The notes: generated by a model not told the origin, from the letters alone. Shown: positions 24,601 to 35,599, counted from the stretch's first letter. The stretch is DNA of 64,000 nucleotides from Apteryx mantelli (GCF_036417845.1 NC_089981.1:21844001-21908000), one strand, 5' to 3'. Numbers and translations are program-made.

Positions 24601-27600
24601 AAACATCCCATCTCTTCCTCAAGACTAAGTCCCCACTCACCAGGAGAAGTGGGTGACTTCAAACACTGCATAAAGATGGGTGAATTCCAGCACCACCTGA
24701 CTGGTAATGTCATCCCAGGTTTGGCCCTGCAGGTCGCCATGGAGAAGGTGCAGCCTGGATCGATCCAAGTTTAACCCTAAAGACAAAAATCAAGACATGC
24801 AGTGTACAACAGAAGCTTTTAATCTGAGGTGAATATAGGCATCTTCCTTCCACCCTTGATTCATGGCTTTACAAACCCAGCCATGGTTTGGGGTGATTCA
24901 CTTTTTTAAAAGTACCAAATTAAGCATCATGCTCTTCTCTTCAGCATCCAGGACAGGATTTTGGTCTAAGAAGAGCAGCAGTAAAAGCATCAGGCTACCC
25001 CAATGCATCCAGGATATTCTGGCAGAATATGCAGTCTTAAACTGATAGTGTACTGATCTCCACCAACACAGATGCACAGATGGTGCGATCCCCATCACCA
25101 GTACCTAGGGGTGTTAATGAAGTTCTTTCCCTTTCTAAATGTACAGCCCAGAGACTTTTTAATCTTGATGCACTCCGGCCATGAAAATACCAGGTAGTCT
25201 TAAAAAGAAGGCCAAGCCAATACTGAAAAAGATTTTACTTCCTCATGAGAAAGCCAGAAGAGGCCAAAGAAAACAGAAATCAGTAGATGCAGGGTACTCC
25301 GCACGCAGACAGAGGAATCCCTGGCAAGTCAGCTGTTGAACTGAGGCAGCTTATAGCAGCACAGTGTTCAGAGCAGGAGATGGTTTAGTGTGTAACGCTA
25401 CAGTATTAACTGCAGCAGCTGATTCATGAGCAGGAAGTGAGAGAGAAGGCAGACCCCTGCAGGCAGCATCTTCCTTGTCTGCTTCAAGCTCTCCTATTCC
25501 CAATCACGAATCGGAGCCCTTTTACGACACATCTCCTCAGCTTGCAGGAGTGCCTCTCCAACCCATCCCACCAAACCCCGCAGGCTAAATACAAATGTGG
25601 GTCAGCAGGGAAACCCATTTACCAGGGCCATTTTCCCAGCTGCTGCTGCTGGCTTACTGTGCCTCGCTTCTCCTCTTCCCCTGCAGGACCAGAAGCTCAG
25701 CGCTGGTTTGCTACGAGATCTGAACTACCTCTGCTCCCACCACCCTGCACTAGCACCCACCAAGCGGACGTGCCTCGCCACAGTGCTGTTCCTGCAGGCA
25801 GGGCAACAAGCTTTATTATTAACAGAAAAAGCAAACAAAATGTCCAGCTTGCCACTTGTGGTTTTCTACACGTGCAGTTTCTCTTGGCCAATTTGGGGAA
25901 TAAACTGACCTGTGACCCCAAGTGGGAGGGGGAGCTGAATTCTCACTGGCCTGAGAAAATCCACCGGGCAATCCTGGGAGAGGCAGAGCAGGGGACTGGC
26001 TCTGCAACCCGCATCAGCCGTGATTTCCTCTACCTCCTCCGCAGAGACCGGCAGCACCTGGATGTGGAACGTAGTGCAGTGAGCTGAGTGGTCAGGCACC
26101 CACATCCCCTTGTCACCTGCGCAGACCCCCAACACCCAGCAGGCAAATGCTGTGCTTGGCTCAGGGCACAGTGGGAAAAGGAAGCCCAGCAGCTGGGCCA
26201 AATTCTGCTCTAATCCTGACGCCAGCCTGGCAAGCAGGGGCAGACCGAGGTATTGCAACAGCATCTAGCACTGTCTGCCTGCTCTACAGCACAACCAGCT
26301 GCAGTGGGGCTGCTCTAGAGTTAGATTCGCTTGAGCAATCCCCCGAAATCTCACTTGCTGACCTGCTCTGCCAGGCTCATTATGTTTTGTAATGGAACAA
26401 GAGGCAAAAGCTTCTTTATGCCCCGTTCACAGCAGCTGACCTGCCAGAGGCAGCGCTGGCAGAGCTGCAAGGAGATCCTCTCTCCATTTTGCAAGGAGGG
26501 AAGCTAAGGCAGGAGGCGATCTGAGATGGGTCAGCCCATGACACATCCATGTCAGACCAAACTAGCCTAGGGCAGCCAGCTCAGCTCTGATCTCCTACTC
26601 AGCATGGGTCAGCAGTCGCACCAAGGCTCACCATTTATTTTTTTAAGCACACATACCTGCAGTTTGACGCTGCGAGTCTCTTCGGTGACCCCAGGAGGGA
26701 AGATCACTTTGATGTCTGGATCCACGCTAGAAAAGAGCAATGTCCCCTCTGCTGGCACTTTGCATTCATTCTCTACAAGCCGAGACACAACTAGGAACCA
26801 GGAGAAGTGAAGGACACTACAACAAGCCACATGCTTCTGTAACAGAAGACAAGGAAGAAGAGAAAACATGCAGGCATATAACATAACACAAGAGCAGCAG
26901 GAAAAAAGAAGCAGTAAAACCCCAGCAGATCAAAGTCTCCAATACTAGAACAGGAATGGAGCATGGCATGCTTTAACTCATCAACTTTAGGAGACATACC
27001 TCCACGAGAGAGCAAACCTAAAGCCGAAATCACTCCATTTTATACCAACTGGACACAACAACACTGCTCACAAGATGCTTCACAAAACGTTTCAGGCAGG
27101 CTTATGTTCAGGCAAAACCAAAGAGGGGAACAGGAATGACATGTGTCACTACCTGCTTACCTTTGATTTTCTCTTATGCTTCACTTTTGTTCTCAGATCG
27201 CTCCAGCTCTGCCCGCTAAAGGTCCGAACTACCACCTCACGCTGGTGAAGGGTTTGAGGAGAGGCATACGGCATCCAGATCTCCACCTCCTGGCAACGGA
27301 GCGGGTACAAAAAGGCATTCCCCTAAGACACCAACAGAAAGGACAAAACCAAGCCTAGCTCTGCTCTGTGGCCTCCTGTGCAGACGAGAAGGGGAGGCAA
27401 AGCGTGGCCTGTACGCGGGGAGTCAGGGAGGAGATGGGAGCCTGCTCTCTCCTGCAGCCTCGAGGGAGGGGACAGAAGATGTCAGGCACACAGTGTACTG
27501 TAACTGCAGAGAAAGTTCAGCAGTTTGTGGGCAGAAAGGGCAAAGTAACCTTTCCACGGAGTTGCTGTCAGTGCGGCAGGGCTGGTGGTGTAAGTACACA

Positions 27601-30600
27601 GGAGTTTGAATTAAAACCGCTCAGTCGGACTTTTAGGGAAAGATGTGACCCATTCTCCTTGCGGGCTAAGGTCAAATGCAGGAACAGCACCTCTCTTCCG
27701 GCAGAGGAGGAGGGCTGTAAGCGAGGAAGTTTATAGCTCAGCTCAAGCAGAAGCAGTGGAGAAAGGAAAAGAGGCAGGCCAACACCGTGCTAGGCAACCT
27801 GGTTGTGTCCTTTCTGTGTCTTTGCAGTGGGGGTTTTTGACAGCCAGTCATACAGCTACTTAAAAACAGCAGTGACGGGTGTAGCTGGCACCCATGGTCC
27901 CAAAGGACTCTGCCATGCGGCTGGGCTGTGGCAGAGGCCGCTGGCTCAGCGGGTGGCCTGGACGTGCCCTCACCTGCTGGAATTCAACCCCGTGAGGCTG
28001 CAGCTCCAGGACCATGCTCAGCAGGACGTCGTGGTGCCGCAGCTTCACCCACTGGGGGTCCGGCGGAAGGGTGCGGAAGTGAATGCGCAGAGGGTCAGAG
28101 GCAGCCCCCGGAGGAAAGTGGAAATGGATGCCACAGGCCAGGAGTACTTTGCAGCCTTCAGATGTCACGGTAAAGCTTCCGGAAGAAATGTATGAATGTA
28201 TGACACTGTGCAATGACTTCAGCGCTCCAAAAATCAACAGAAGAAATCTCCCACCTTGTCTGACTGGCCTACTGAGGCTGTAAATTCTCTATGCACATTT
28301 GCAGTATCTACCAGGCAATCTTGTCTGGGGCCTTGTAACACTACTATAACATAAATTCTTAAAAACAGGCATACCTGTCCTCTCCTGATGCAAGGAACAG
28401 TCTTTGTAGCCTTCTGGCACTGGATTCATCTGCAGCAGTAAGAAGGGTTGGGTGGCAGGAGGAGACAGAGGTTATTTAGATCAGGGTAGGCAAGAAAAGC
28501 TGAACTTGCATTTCGGTTTTGGTTTAATCCTAATCTGATAGAAGTCACTAAAGAAACCATGCTCACACTCCAGGGGGGTTCAGATCAAGGAGCAGGAGGA
28601 GCATGGGAAGAAGCCTAGAGGTCCCCAGATGCACTGGAAATGCTGACTGCGTCCCCCAGGAAAGCTCAGGAGCAGGGGGAGTTAGCGAAGCTCCCCATCC
28701 ACCAGCCCCACAGCTCCCGGGGCCGGGACTGAGTGCCTGGGGCCACTCCTGGGAGTCAGTGCTCACCCTTGCCAATGTGAGCACCCATGGGAAAACCTGC
28801 TCAGATTCCTTCTGCTTCATCACCTTCGCCTCAGAGAACGAGCTGCCCTCCTGCAGCCGGGGCAAGGGCAAAGCCAGGGGTAATCGCGCCGCTGGCTCAC
28901 CTCCTATTGCCCAGTGTGCTGCTAGCGCGAGCCACCACAGCCTCAAGGTGAGGCAGTGCACCCAAAAACTGGTGCCCACTCCTGAAAAGGCCCTTTAAGG
29001 CCTTTTCTGTTTCCTGTGAATCCCATTTTCACCTCTACTTCCCTAAGAGTGGGCCGAGCAAGTCCGCTTCCAAGTACCCCTGAGCCCTTTAGAACCGGCT
29101 GAGCTCATAAAACCAGAAGCTCCAGAACTGGCGCTGTTGCGTCCTTACAACCTAATAATTACACCAGACAAATAAATACTGATCTAATTCCCCCCTGCTT
29201 CTCCTCTCTAACCCAAATCTATTCACACCGTGCTGGGCAGAGCAAGGGAGCAGCTGGGCAGGACCGACACAAGAGAAGCCGCGCAATTACCAGTCTGCAG
29301 GGAGGGCTCGGTTTCTCCTAAGGGGTTGCCGCGGAGGTGCACGAACGGCAAGGTCTGGATCTCGGGGGGGACGGCTCGGAGGCAGTTGTTCTGCAGATCG
29401 AGTCTGGACAAGTTGGGCAGGCTGGCGAGCGACGCGGGGACCGTCACCAGGAGATTGCTGTGGAGATGCAGCCGCCGCAGAGACTTCAAATTGGCTGCAG
29501 GTTAGAACAAGACGTGACTCCCCATCGGGGTTGTTAATTATATTGCACACCAGCTCCAACCCCCCTCCCCGCTCTCCTCACCACAAATACACACACACTC
29601 CCGCTGTCGAGCGCCGGATCTTCACTCCCATCGCACACACACCATAAGGGAAAAGCTCAAGCGCTCTGCATATCTTTATTTCATAAAATAAAGGGGGGCA
29701 ATGAATTAGCTGAGAGGCCCTGCAGCCTCTTTTGTCTTGTGCCTTGCAGCACCCAGCTACGAGATGCTTCCAAAACACAGCACCATCAGTGACAGCACCC
29801 ATGCACAAAATCATATAGGACCCAGGAGCCAGCAAAGCTGCAGAAACCCGGGCAGCAGAAGTCAGGGCCCAGCTCCATGGACTGGTCCATATCTGACAAC
29901 CATGATTTCAAGCCCAGATTTCCATCCATACCATTAAGCCCCAGCTCTTTTGTTTCCAGTGCTGGATGCTACCCAAAACCAGCCAGGCCAAATCCTCAGC
30001 TTCTGAAAACTGGATTGAAATCTTAGGAGTCCTGCTGATCACAGAGAACGTGGCCCAGAGATCCCTTAATGCTAAAGGGACTGACTGAACCAGGCATGTT
30101 TCCTCTGGATATCCCTTCCATTTAGGCTCTAGTATAATGGACAGTTCCTGCTAACAACTCTATGGGGACAGAGACTGAGGGTCTTCTTCTCCCCAGGGCA
30201 ATATTTACCTAAAGAGTCCGGGATGCTCGATAACCGATTCCCAGAGAGTTCCAGTTCTGTGCAGTTGCGCAGATTCCCTATTTCATCAGGGAGGCATTCC
30301 AAGGCATTTTCTGAGAGATCCAGGTCCTGCAGTGCTGCCAGCTCCCCAATGCTCTGTGGCAAGTCCTTCAGCTGGTTTTTCATAGCAGAGAAGAAAGTCA
30401 GCTTGCTCAGGCAGCCGAAGTCCTCAGGCAGCGCCACCAGGCTGTTGTGGCTCACCAGGAGCACACGGAGGCTGGGGAGGTGGGGGATGCAGCTGGGCAA
30501 GGTGGAGAGGCGATTGAAGCTGAGATCCAAGTGAGTGAGACACCTCAGGTTCTCAAAGTCTGGCGGCAAGCTTGTCAGGGAACCAGGCTGACACGAGCCA

Positions 30601-32688
30601 AACTCATCCCAGGCATGGCCACCTGGGTGGGAAGGAGGAAGCGGAGGGAGAGGTCACTGTGCTGAAGGGATACCTCACCAGCCTCACACCAAGCTCCTTT
30701 CTGAAGCCATAGCACAGAGGCTCACGAGACGGAGAGTTACTGATCACTACGAGCAACACTGATTACAAAGTACACGTGGATATGTGTTTTTTTCCACTCC
30801 TTGCCTCAGTTTCCCCATCTGTGAAAGGGGCATAACGGTGAAGATCTGCTATGAAATCAAGAGCTGCCACAGACGGCTAAGAGAGCTCACCCAAACGCAT
30901 CGGGAGTCAAAGCTCAGAAACAGTGAGGCCACTCCACACCTTACTGCCACCCAGTAGGGCGGTCCATACCCCTCCAAGCCTCCCACCCTCCTACCCCATC
31001 TCTTACCAGCCCCACTGGACAAGAAACAACACTCCTGGGGGTCTGGGGGCGGGGGGGAGGGCACTCCTCACCCTCCAGGCTGTGCCCAGGCTGCTGAAGG
31101 ATGAACAGCCCCGAGGACCGAGACCTGCAGCGCAGGGGAGGGACGCTGGGCAGCCCCCCCGCTCCATCCTCGGGGGATGCAGGCACGAGGAAAGTGGTGA
31201 AAATGGTAGTTCAGTAGCAGGCCGGATGACAGGGCAGAGAGGGAGGGGAACGACCCCCACCCCGGCTTGTCAAACTCCCAGCTGGAGAAGGGTTGCGCCC
31301 AGGAAAAAGAGGTCGGCCAAGCAAACGCAAACTTCCACTGCGCTCCGTTTCCTCACCGCTTCCTCCCGCCCTTCCCCTGCTCTCCGTTTGTAAAAGCTTA
31401 CAGCAGAGGGCACCAAAAAATATTTATGCTGCATAATGGTAAAAAATGTAAATAATCAAACTGCACCTTGTACCTAAGAAAACCTCAGTGAACTACTTTA
31501 TTCCACTTCAGGGTGCTCAGGGTATGTGTACATCTTGCAAAGCAAGTCCGGCAAAAGGCATTACTGTCGCCAACACTTTATTGAAGGGGGAAAAAACAAA
31601 TGAAATGATTTGCATGAGATTTTATGAGAAATCTGTGGCAGACACAGAAATGAACCTCAGTCTTTCAAGTTTTCAGCTCAGATGCCGAAGCTTGGCCACA
31701 AAACCACCCTTTTCTCTCATGCGCTTTAAATTCTACCTCCCAAAGACCAAATGATTCCGTCTGTTACAGAAATCCTACCATTCATATTGAGATCCTCCTA
31801 CAATAAAGAGATGAGAAAGTCAAAGAGGAATATAGTATTTATATGTGACAGTTATTACAGCATGCCAAGTTACATGCACATCCTGAGTCATACTTTTTGA
31901 TAAAATGTTGAGCAGCCTCTTCTGGTTGATCTTGAATGCTGCTAAACTTATCCTTGCTGACATTAAGCACGGATCAAGCTAGGATTTATTCAGAGCAACC
32001 TGCAGCAAAAAAGAGCTCATGATGTTTCCAAAAACAAAAGAGGGGCTGAACATCTACCAAAAAATCTATCACCCGTCAATCCCCCTCTCTATACATAGCT
32101 GTGCAAAAAAAGCTCTCCTTCCGAGGACGGATAAAAGTCGCAGTGTCAGCCTAACTGGACTCCACAAACTGGTCCCCAGGCAGCTGCAGAAACAAAGGGG
32201 GGGAACAGGAGCCTCGACGCTGCATCTCGGTGAAATCTGCAGGCAGCTTTGAGCAAGGCGAAGAGCCAAAGCTCTAGGAAGGGCCACTAGTACAAAAACA
32301 AACAAACAAACAACAACAAAACGCGCAAAGGCAGTTTGTCCTGCGGATGTGGAGAGGAGAATAAAAAATAAATAAATACAGCTGAGCCCAGGGAAGTGGA
32401 TGGTGACGGGTTCAGGAATTTACCTTTGAGCACCAGGGATTTCAGGCTCTCCAGGCGAGGCAGGATGCCCAGGGTGGCGCCCAGAAAGCGATCGTTGCTG
32501 CTGAGCCGGACGAACTCCACCTGGGCCAGGTCTCCCCAGCGCCTCTCAAACAGCTGGAGGAAGCGGCAGCAGCCGTCAGGATAAACGTCCAGATTCAGCC
32601 TGTTGTCCGCCAGGCAGGGGCCGGCGAGCGCGGGAGCCTCCGACGCGCCCTCCCCGCGCTCGTCCCCGAGCCCCAGCAGCTCTGCCAT
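18430..32688 (-). CDS. PIDD1: p53-induced death domain protein 1, complete, 15 coding exons, 892 aa
   Basis: PIDD1 is the scaffold of the PIDDosome. Its death domain recruits RAIDD (CRADD), which brings in caspase-2, in DNA-damage and extra-centrosome signalling. The coding exons listed separately below splice without a phase error into 893 codons including the stop. Order: N-terminal region with a conserved LNLDVYP segment (about 32-38); leucine-rich repeats about 98-290; two ZU5 domains about 310-577; UPA-like region about 580-745; death domain about 770-865. Both autoproteolysis motifs remain: HFS at 433-435 and 575-577, matching human Ser446 and Ser588 with a constant offset of 11. The start is the MAELLG methionine; the human protein is slightly longer (910 aa). 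Nothing suggests decay. Noncoding exons at 32689-32789 and about 34260-34680 probably carry the 5' UTR. Confidence 0.97.
18931..19049. repeat. Imperfect inverted repeat with two ZNF143-like motifs
   Basis: The motif GACTACATGTCCCATGATG at 18941-18959 recurs in reverse complement at 19019-19037 with 16 of 19 bases matching. Weaker symmetry continues outward for about 12 bases on each side. It lies in the last PIDD1 intron. Both arms resemble the ZNF143/Staf consensus (ACTACA..TCCCA..ATG). It may be a pair of binding sites or a relic of a small non-autonomous DNA transposon; no target-site duplication is obvious. Confidence 0.5.
19341..19546 (-). CDS. PIDD1: PIDD1 coding exon 14 (death domain, first part)
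   Basis: Acceptor GTGAAACAG|AAATTG and donor AACAG|GTAAGG. Residues 746-813 plus two bases of codon 814. It contains PPLNLGNAETGYLTQANLL, closely matching human APLNLGDAETGFLTQSNLL, then the first death-domain helices (ARRVGADW, QQIERIG). Confidence 0.97.
20443..20550 (-). CDS. PIDD1: PIDD1 coding exon 13
   Basis: Acceptor TTTGCAAAG|GTCTCT and donor CTGCCT|GTGAGT; residues 710-745, phase 0 at both ends. Opens VSFYRGAVP, identical to human, and ends LATLPIKLP (human MATLPIKLP). Part of the UPA-like region. Confidence 0.97.
20995..21113 (-). CDS. PIDD1: PIDD1 coding exon 12
   Basis: Acceptor TGACACAG|ATCGCC and donor GGCCAG|GTGAGC; residues 670-709. RPDCVDGRLSFIFYSHLKN aligns with human RPDCVEGRICFVFYSHLKN. 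Confidence 0.96.
22284..22407 (-). CDS. PIDD1: PIDD1 coding exon 11
   Basis: Acceptor CCTCGTCAG|GTTGAT and donor GATATGG|GTATGG; residues 629-669 plus one base. Contains RYRGPEPSDMVEMFEGEQF, nearly identical to human, followed by FAAFERGI. Confidence 0.97.
23838..23988 (-). CDS. PIDD1: PIDD1 coding exon 10
   Basis: Acceptor TCTGCTAG|GTACTGG completes the Trp after the second HFS motif; residues 578-628. YWLWYTTK and ALQRKKDPEQVLLQC match human. The donor is AAG|GTCTGG, a weak site that departs from GTRAGT, but it sits at the same place and phase as the human NK|VD junction. Confidence 0.95.
24641..24776 (-). CDS. PIDD1: PIDD1 coding exon 9 (second HFS site)
   Basis: Acceptor GTCTTTAG|GGTTAA and donor CTCCTG|GTGAGT; residues 533-577 plus two bases. 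LNLDRSRLHLL and TWDDIT match human. It ends VTHFSW, the second autoproteolysis motif (cleavage before Ser577 by family rule), whose processing gives the pro-death PIDD-CC fragment. Confidence 0.97.
25910..26057 (-). CDS. PIDD1: PIDD1 coding exon 8
   Basis: Acceptor CACATCCAG|GTGCTG and donor GTCACAG|GTCAGT; residues 484-532 plus one base. SPLLCLSQ and RPVRIQLPLPLGVTG align with human SPLLCLSQ and QPVTVQLPLPPGITG. Part of the second ZU5 domain. Confidence 0.96.
26657..26836 (-). CDS. PIDD1: PIDD1 coding exon 7 (first HFS site)
   Basis: Acceptor CTGTTACAG|AAGCAT and donor CTGCAG|GTATGT; residues 424-483, phase 0 at both ends. Contains LHFSWFLVVSR with the first autoproteolysis motif (His433-Phe434-Ser435), whose cleavage yields PIDD-N and PIDD-C. 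The second ZU5 domain then starts with EGTLLFSS and KVIFPPGVTEE. Confidence 0.97.
27161..27289 (-). CDS. PIDD1: PIDD1 coding exon 6
   Basis: Acceptor CCGTTGCCAG|GAGGTG and donor TCAAAG|GTAAGC; residues 381-423. EVEIWMPYASPQ and REVVVRT match human DVGLWLLFTPPQ and REVVVRT. The last third (KVKHKRKSK) is basic, whereas the human segment is acidic, so this linker is poorly conserved. Confidence 0.93.
27974..28175 (-). CDS. PIDD1: PIDD1 coding exon 5 (first ZU5)
   Basis: Acceptor TTCTTCCGGAAG|CTTTAC and donor TTCCAGCAG|GTGAGG; residues 313-380. SFTVTSEGCKVLLACG and VLELQPHGVEFQQ match human closely. Start of the first ZU5 domain. Confidence 0.96.
28375..28429 (-). CDS. PIDD1: PIDD1 coding exon 4 (55-base microexon)
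   Basis: Acceptor CTGCTGCAG|ATGAAT and donor GGACAG|GTATGC; residues 295-312. RRLQRLFLASGED aligns with human EMPRLFLTSDLDS. At 55 bases it is too short to show as an open frame on its own, but it restores the phase between exons 3 and 5 exactly. Confidence 0.93.
29291..29494 (-). CDS. PIDD1: PIDD1 coding exon 3 (last leucine-rich repeats)
   Basis: Acceptor TAACCTGCAG|CCAATT and donor CAGACTG|GTAATT; residues 227-294 plus one base. SLRRLHLHSNLLVTVPASL and RLDLQNNCLRAVPPEI are two typical LRRs, followed by FVHLRGNPLGE, matching human FVRLQGNPLGE. Confidence 0.97.
30209..30622 (-). CDS. PIDD1: PIDD1 coding exon 2 (leucine-rich repeats)
   Basis: Acceptor CCACCCAG|GTGGCC and donor TTTAG|GTAAAT; residues 89-226 plus one base. 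After GGHAWDEFGSC (human GGQRRDTLGAC) come about five consecutive LRRs, each with the LxxLDLSxNxLxxLP pattern, for example LTHLDLSFNRLSTLP. Confidence 0.97.
30623..32423 (-). other. PIDD1: PIDD1 intron between coding exons 1 and 2
   Basis: 1.8 kb intron with GTAAAT donor and CACCCAG acceptor in the minus direction. Contains (AAAC)n near 32295-32311 and a short AAAT run near 32366-32377. No other gene seen. Confidence 0.85.
32424..32688 (-). CDS. PIDD1: PIDD1 coding exon 1 (start codon)
   Basis: ATG at 32686-32688 opens MAELLGLGDERG; residues 1-88 plus one base. LADNRLNLDVYPDGC matches human LGGNRLSLDLYPGGC and QVEFVRLS matches QVEFLRLS. It ends SLKSLVLK before donor CTCAAAG|GTAAAT. No in-frame conserved sequence lies upstream, so this Met is preferred. 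Confidence 0.95.
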
Positions 32689-32789
32689 CTTCTGCGTCTT
32701 GTCCGCAGGGCTGGGACATGCTCTGACTTGCCAGGCAGGGAGGCAGCGGCGGCACCGCGAGGCAGCCGGGACCAGGAGCGAGGACGGCT
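32689..32789 (-). other. PIDD1: PIDD1 5' UTR part of exon 2
   Basis: On the minus strand GTGCTCCCTTTCAG|AGCCG is a strong acceptor about 100 bases upstream of the ATG. It implies a noncoding leader joined to an upstream exon, probably the one ending at 34260. Other AG choices nearer the ATG exist but have poorer pyrimidine tracts. Confidence 0.6.
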
Positions 32790-34259
32790 CTGAAAGGGAG
32801 CACAAGCGCACGGTGAGGGCCTCCCGCACAAGCCCAGAAGGGCTGCAAACAGCTTTTAATCATGGCAACAGCGTATAAGGGATTACACGCGTGTAACTGG
32901 GAGCTTTATGGGCAGAGGGCATGGAAATGAAGTGCGAGAGACACTGCAGAGGCGTCTCCCTCTCCTCAGGAAAAACCTCTGCATTTTCCCAGACTTTAAG
33001 GAGTGAAGTAGCTATCCAACATCAGAATAAACAGCAAGATTAACTTGAAAAGACATGATCACTAATGCCAATGCCTTACACAGAAGCTTTAACTGGCAGA
33101 TTTCAGAGAGCCTTAGCAAAACAGTCAGGAGGTTCATCAGCAAATGGGGAAACTGGGGCAGAGAGAGCCAAGCCGGGCGCAGAGCCAGGGTCCTCGCAGG
33201 CGGCGATGGGCCCAAAGCGCAGCCGGTTGGGCAACCGGGCGCCCGGGGGATAAACGTGAGCGCAGCTGGAAGCGGCAAAGGGCAGTGGAGCAAATGGGGC
33301 AGTGACGGGGAGCGGGGTTACCGAAGGGACGCCCGTGGCACGGGAGCCCCGCACCGTGCGGTGCAACTCGCGCTCTTACAAGTTTGCCTCCGCGGGGACC
33401 AGTGACCGGCTATTCCTTGTTTTCACCCCATCATGGGCAGCACCCGTTGTGGACAAGGAGGAGGGCGAAAAGCAGGCATCACATAGTGTGTGCTAAGGAG
33501 GATTCAGTGCTCAAGGAGCAGAGGTAGGAAATTCAAACAAATTAATTACTCCACTAACTTCTCACTGTGAAGAAGCCTCCGTCCACCCGGGACTTCTGAA
33601 ATCAGCCACTATTGTCATGGCACATCGATAACACAAAAACGAGCACAGGCACTACGTTTGTTTTTGCACCAACGGTTACACACTTCTAAGTCCCCCATTT
33701 CATGTTATTTCCACTTAACTTCCTTTATCTTTTTTGACTCCTCCTGAGCTTGGCAATCAAAGAAGCTTAGGACATGAGTTTCAGGAGATTTGTGTTTAAC
33801 ACCCTGCCTTGGACAGAATAGCTGAATAAAAGTTTGAGTGAGTGATGTAGAACTGTAAAAACTTTTAACAACGTTGACACCCAAGGCCAGCAGAAGCAAT
33901 ACCCTGAAGAGCACCACTTCCAATGTTAAGCTGCAGGACGTGGCAGAGCCAATGCTTCTCTGCCACGGTCTGGAAGGAGACATCACACACAACACCCTGA
34001 AAGAGCGGAGGCCTTACTGACGCATAAGGAGGGGAAGAAAGGGTAAATGGAAAGTACCACTTTAGTAAAAAGGTATTACTCACGAAAATGCTGTATACAG
34101 GCACACGCACAGGTGCACACATGCACAGGCATGCGCACATAGGTACATGCACACATGTGCACGTGCACACAGGCATGCACACGTGTACATGCACATGCAC
34201 ACGTGTGTACACGCACACGTGTGCGCACGCACACAGGCGCACCCCCAGGCCGTCCTCAC
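32790..34259 (-). other. PIDD1: PIDD1 first intron (inferred)
   Basis: Bounded by the inferred donor CAG|GTGAGG at 34259 and acceptor at 32790. Contains the alternating purine-pyrimidine repeat at 34091-34240. No other coding signal recognised. Confidence 0.5.
34091..34242. repeat. Degenerate (CA/TG/CG)n purine-pyrimidine tract
   Basis: About 150 bases of CACA, TGTG, CATG and CGTG units. Two blocks alternate purine and pyrimidine without a break: 34143-34171 (29 bases) and 34173-34235 (63 bases). Such sequence is a strong candidate for the left-handed Z form. It lies 19 bases inside the inferred PIDD1 first intron, next to a CpG island. Confidence 0.92.
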
Positions 34260-34680
34260 CTGCCCTGCCGCCAGCTCCCGCAGCCCCAGGCCCCCGTCAC
34301 CCCACACCCGCAGGGCGCCCGAGCTGGGGCACAGCCCCCGGGGGCCACACACACCGCGCCCCACTGAGCACGGCCACGCTCATCTCACCCGCCGCCCCCG
34401 GCCCCCGTGGCACACACCAGCTCGGTCCCGAAAGCCTGGCCGCCGCGCTCAGTCAGGCTCAGCTCAGCCGGCCACTTCCTGCAAAGTTTGCAGCGAGCTC
34501 GGCGCGGCCGGGGCGGGCCGCACTGGAGGAGGTGCCGGATGCGGCAGGCCGAGGGGCAGGCGGCTCCGGGGAGCCAGGCCAAGGCATCCGGCCCCGCCGC
34601 CGCACCCCAGCTGGTGCCCGCGCCGCTCCCTCGCAGGCGGTGGCTGGGGCCAGATGCGTGCTCAGCCTGGAGGGAAAGAG
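34260..34680 (-). promoter_or_regulatory. PIDD1: CpG island with probable noncoding first exon of PIDD1
   Basis: A GC-rich, CpG-dense block. In the minus direction it ends at GGCAGGGCAG|GTGAGGACG, a consensus donor at 34259, so a minus-strand exon should end at 34260. It is upstream of PIDD1 and on its strand, and joining it to the acceptor at 32789 gives a conventional 5' UTR. The upstream limit and start site are not determined. An alternative leader could start in the RPLP2 island further right. Confidence 0.5.
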
Positions 34681-35599
34681 AGGTGAGGGCAGCTCCTGGT
34701 GTTGCTCTAATTTGCTGCAAATTCAGGGAGAAAAAACAAGCAGAAGCAGAGGCCGCAAGCCGTGAAACGTGCGGGACTGGGGGCTGCAGAGCCAGGCAGG
34801 CCCCTGCAGTGGGGGCCTTTGCAGGGCTGCACCACGTCTCATTGCCACGCGCTCTGGGAGCCCACCTGCCCTCGCTTTTTCATTGCAAGAGATTTAGTTC
34901 AGCTTAACACCGCGTCTGGGCAAGACCCCACAGCACGTATTTTGCTCTTCGTTTTGTTGAGAAGGCGCAATGCCTGATTTTCCATCCCGACAGGTTTCCA
35001 GTCAGCAGCTCCCCGCAGTGGCACGCCGGTCCCGCTGTGCAGCGTTGCCTGAGAAGCGCCCGGTCCCCATGTTTCAGCACCACCTCTTGCTCAAAGCCAC
35101 ATATAAGCTGTGCAGCACCCCCAGGGAAATTTCTCTCCCTACAGGGAGAAAAAAAACTAATTGTGTCCATGGCTGTGCTTTTTAATTGACCAGCCTGCTT
35201 CCCTGAAACACTTCCCAAGTTACAAAACTGGGAGCCTGCTTGTTTATTGGAGGCACCTGAATTCCCAGAGGTGAGAAGCTGAAAGTGCTTGTATTTGTGT
35301 GTGGGGTTTCTGTGCTGCCTCCAGGACAGGAACGGCCAAAGCTTCCGTACAACAGTCCTCCACAGTGATGCAGCTTTATTTGGGTCTGGTGGATTCTGAC
35401 ACAGTATTAGTAAGAGTCTCCAAACTCCTTTTTCATTTTTATTCGTTTCCCCAGCACAGGGAAGAAGGAATCGAATCAAATGATGGAGGCAATTTTCATT
35501 AGGGCGAATCCAGGCTGGAACAACGCCTGACTTTCCTCACGCAGCTCCTAGCTCCAGGAGCAACTTCGGGCTGGGTTTTTCGCTTCCTTGTGATGCCTT
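34681..35599. other. Spacer between the PIDD1 and RPLP2 CpG islands
   Basis: About 0.9 kb of lower CpG density between two head-to-head genes. No exon recognised. Confidence 0.5.

Noticed and set aside
34088-34765. 225-residue plus-strand frame with His/Thr/Cys repeats
   Set aside because: The first part is the translated CA/TG repeat, and the rest is GC-rich CpG-island sequence.
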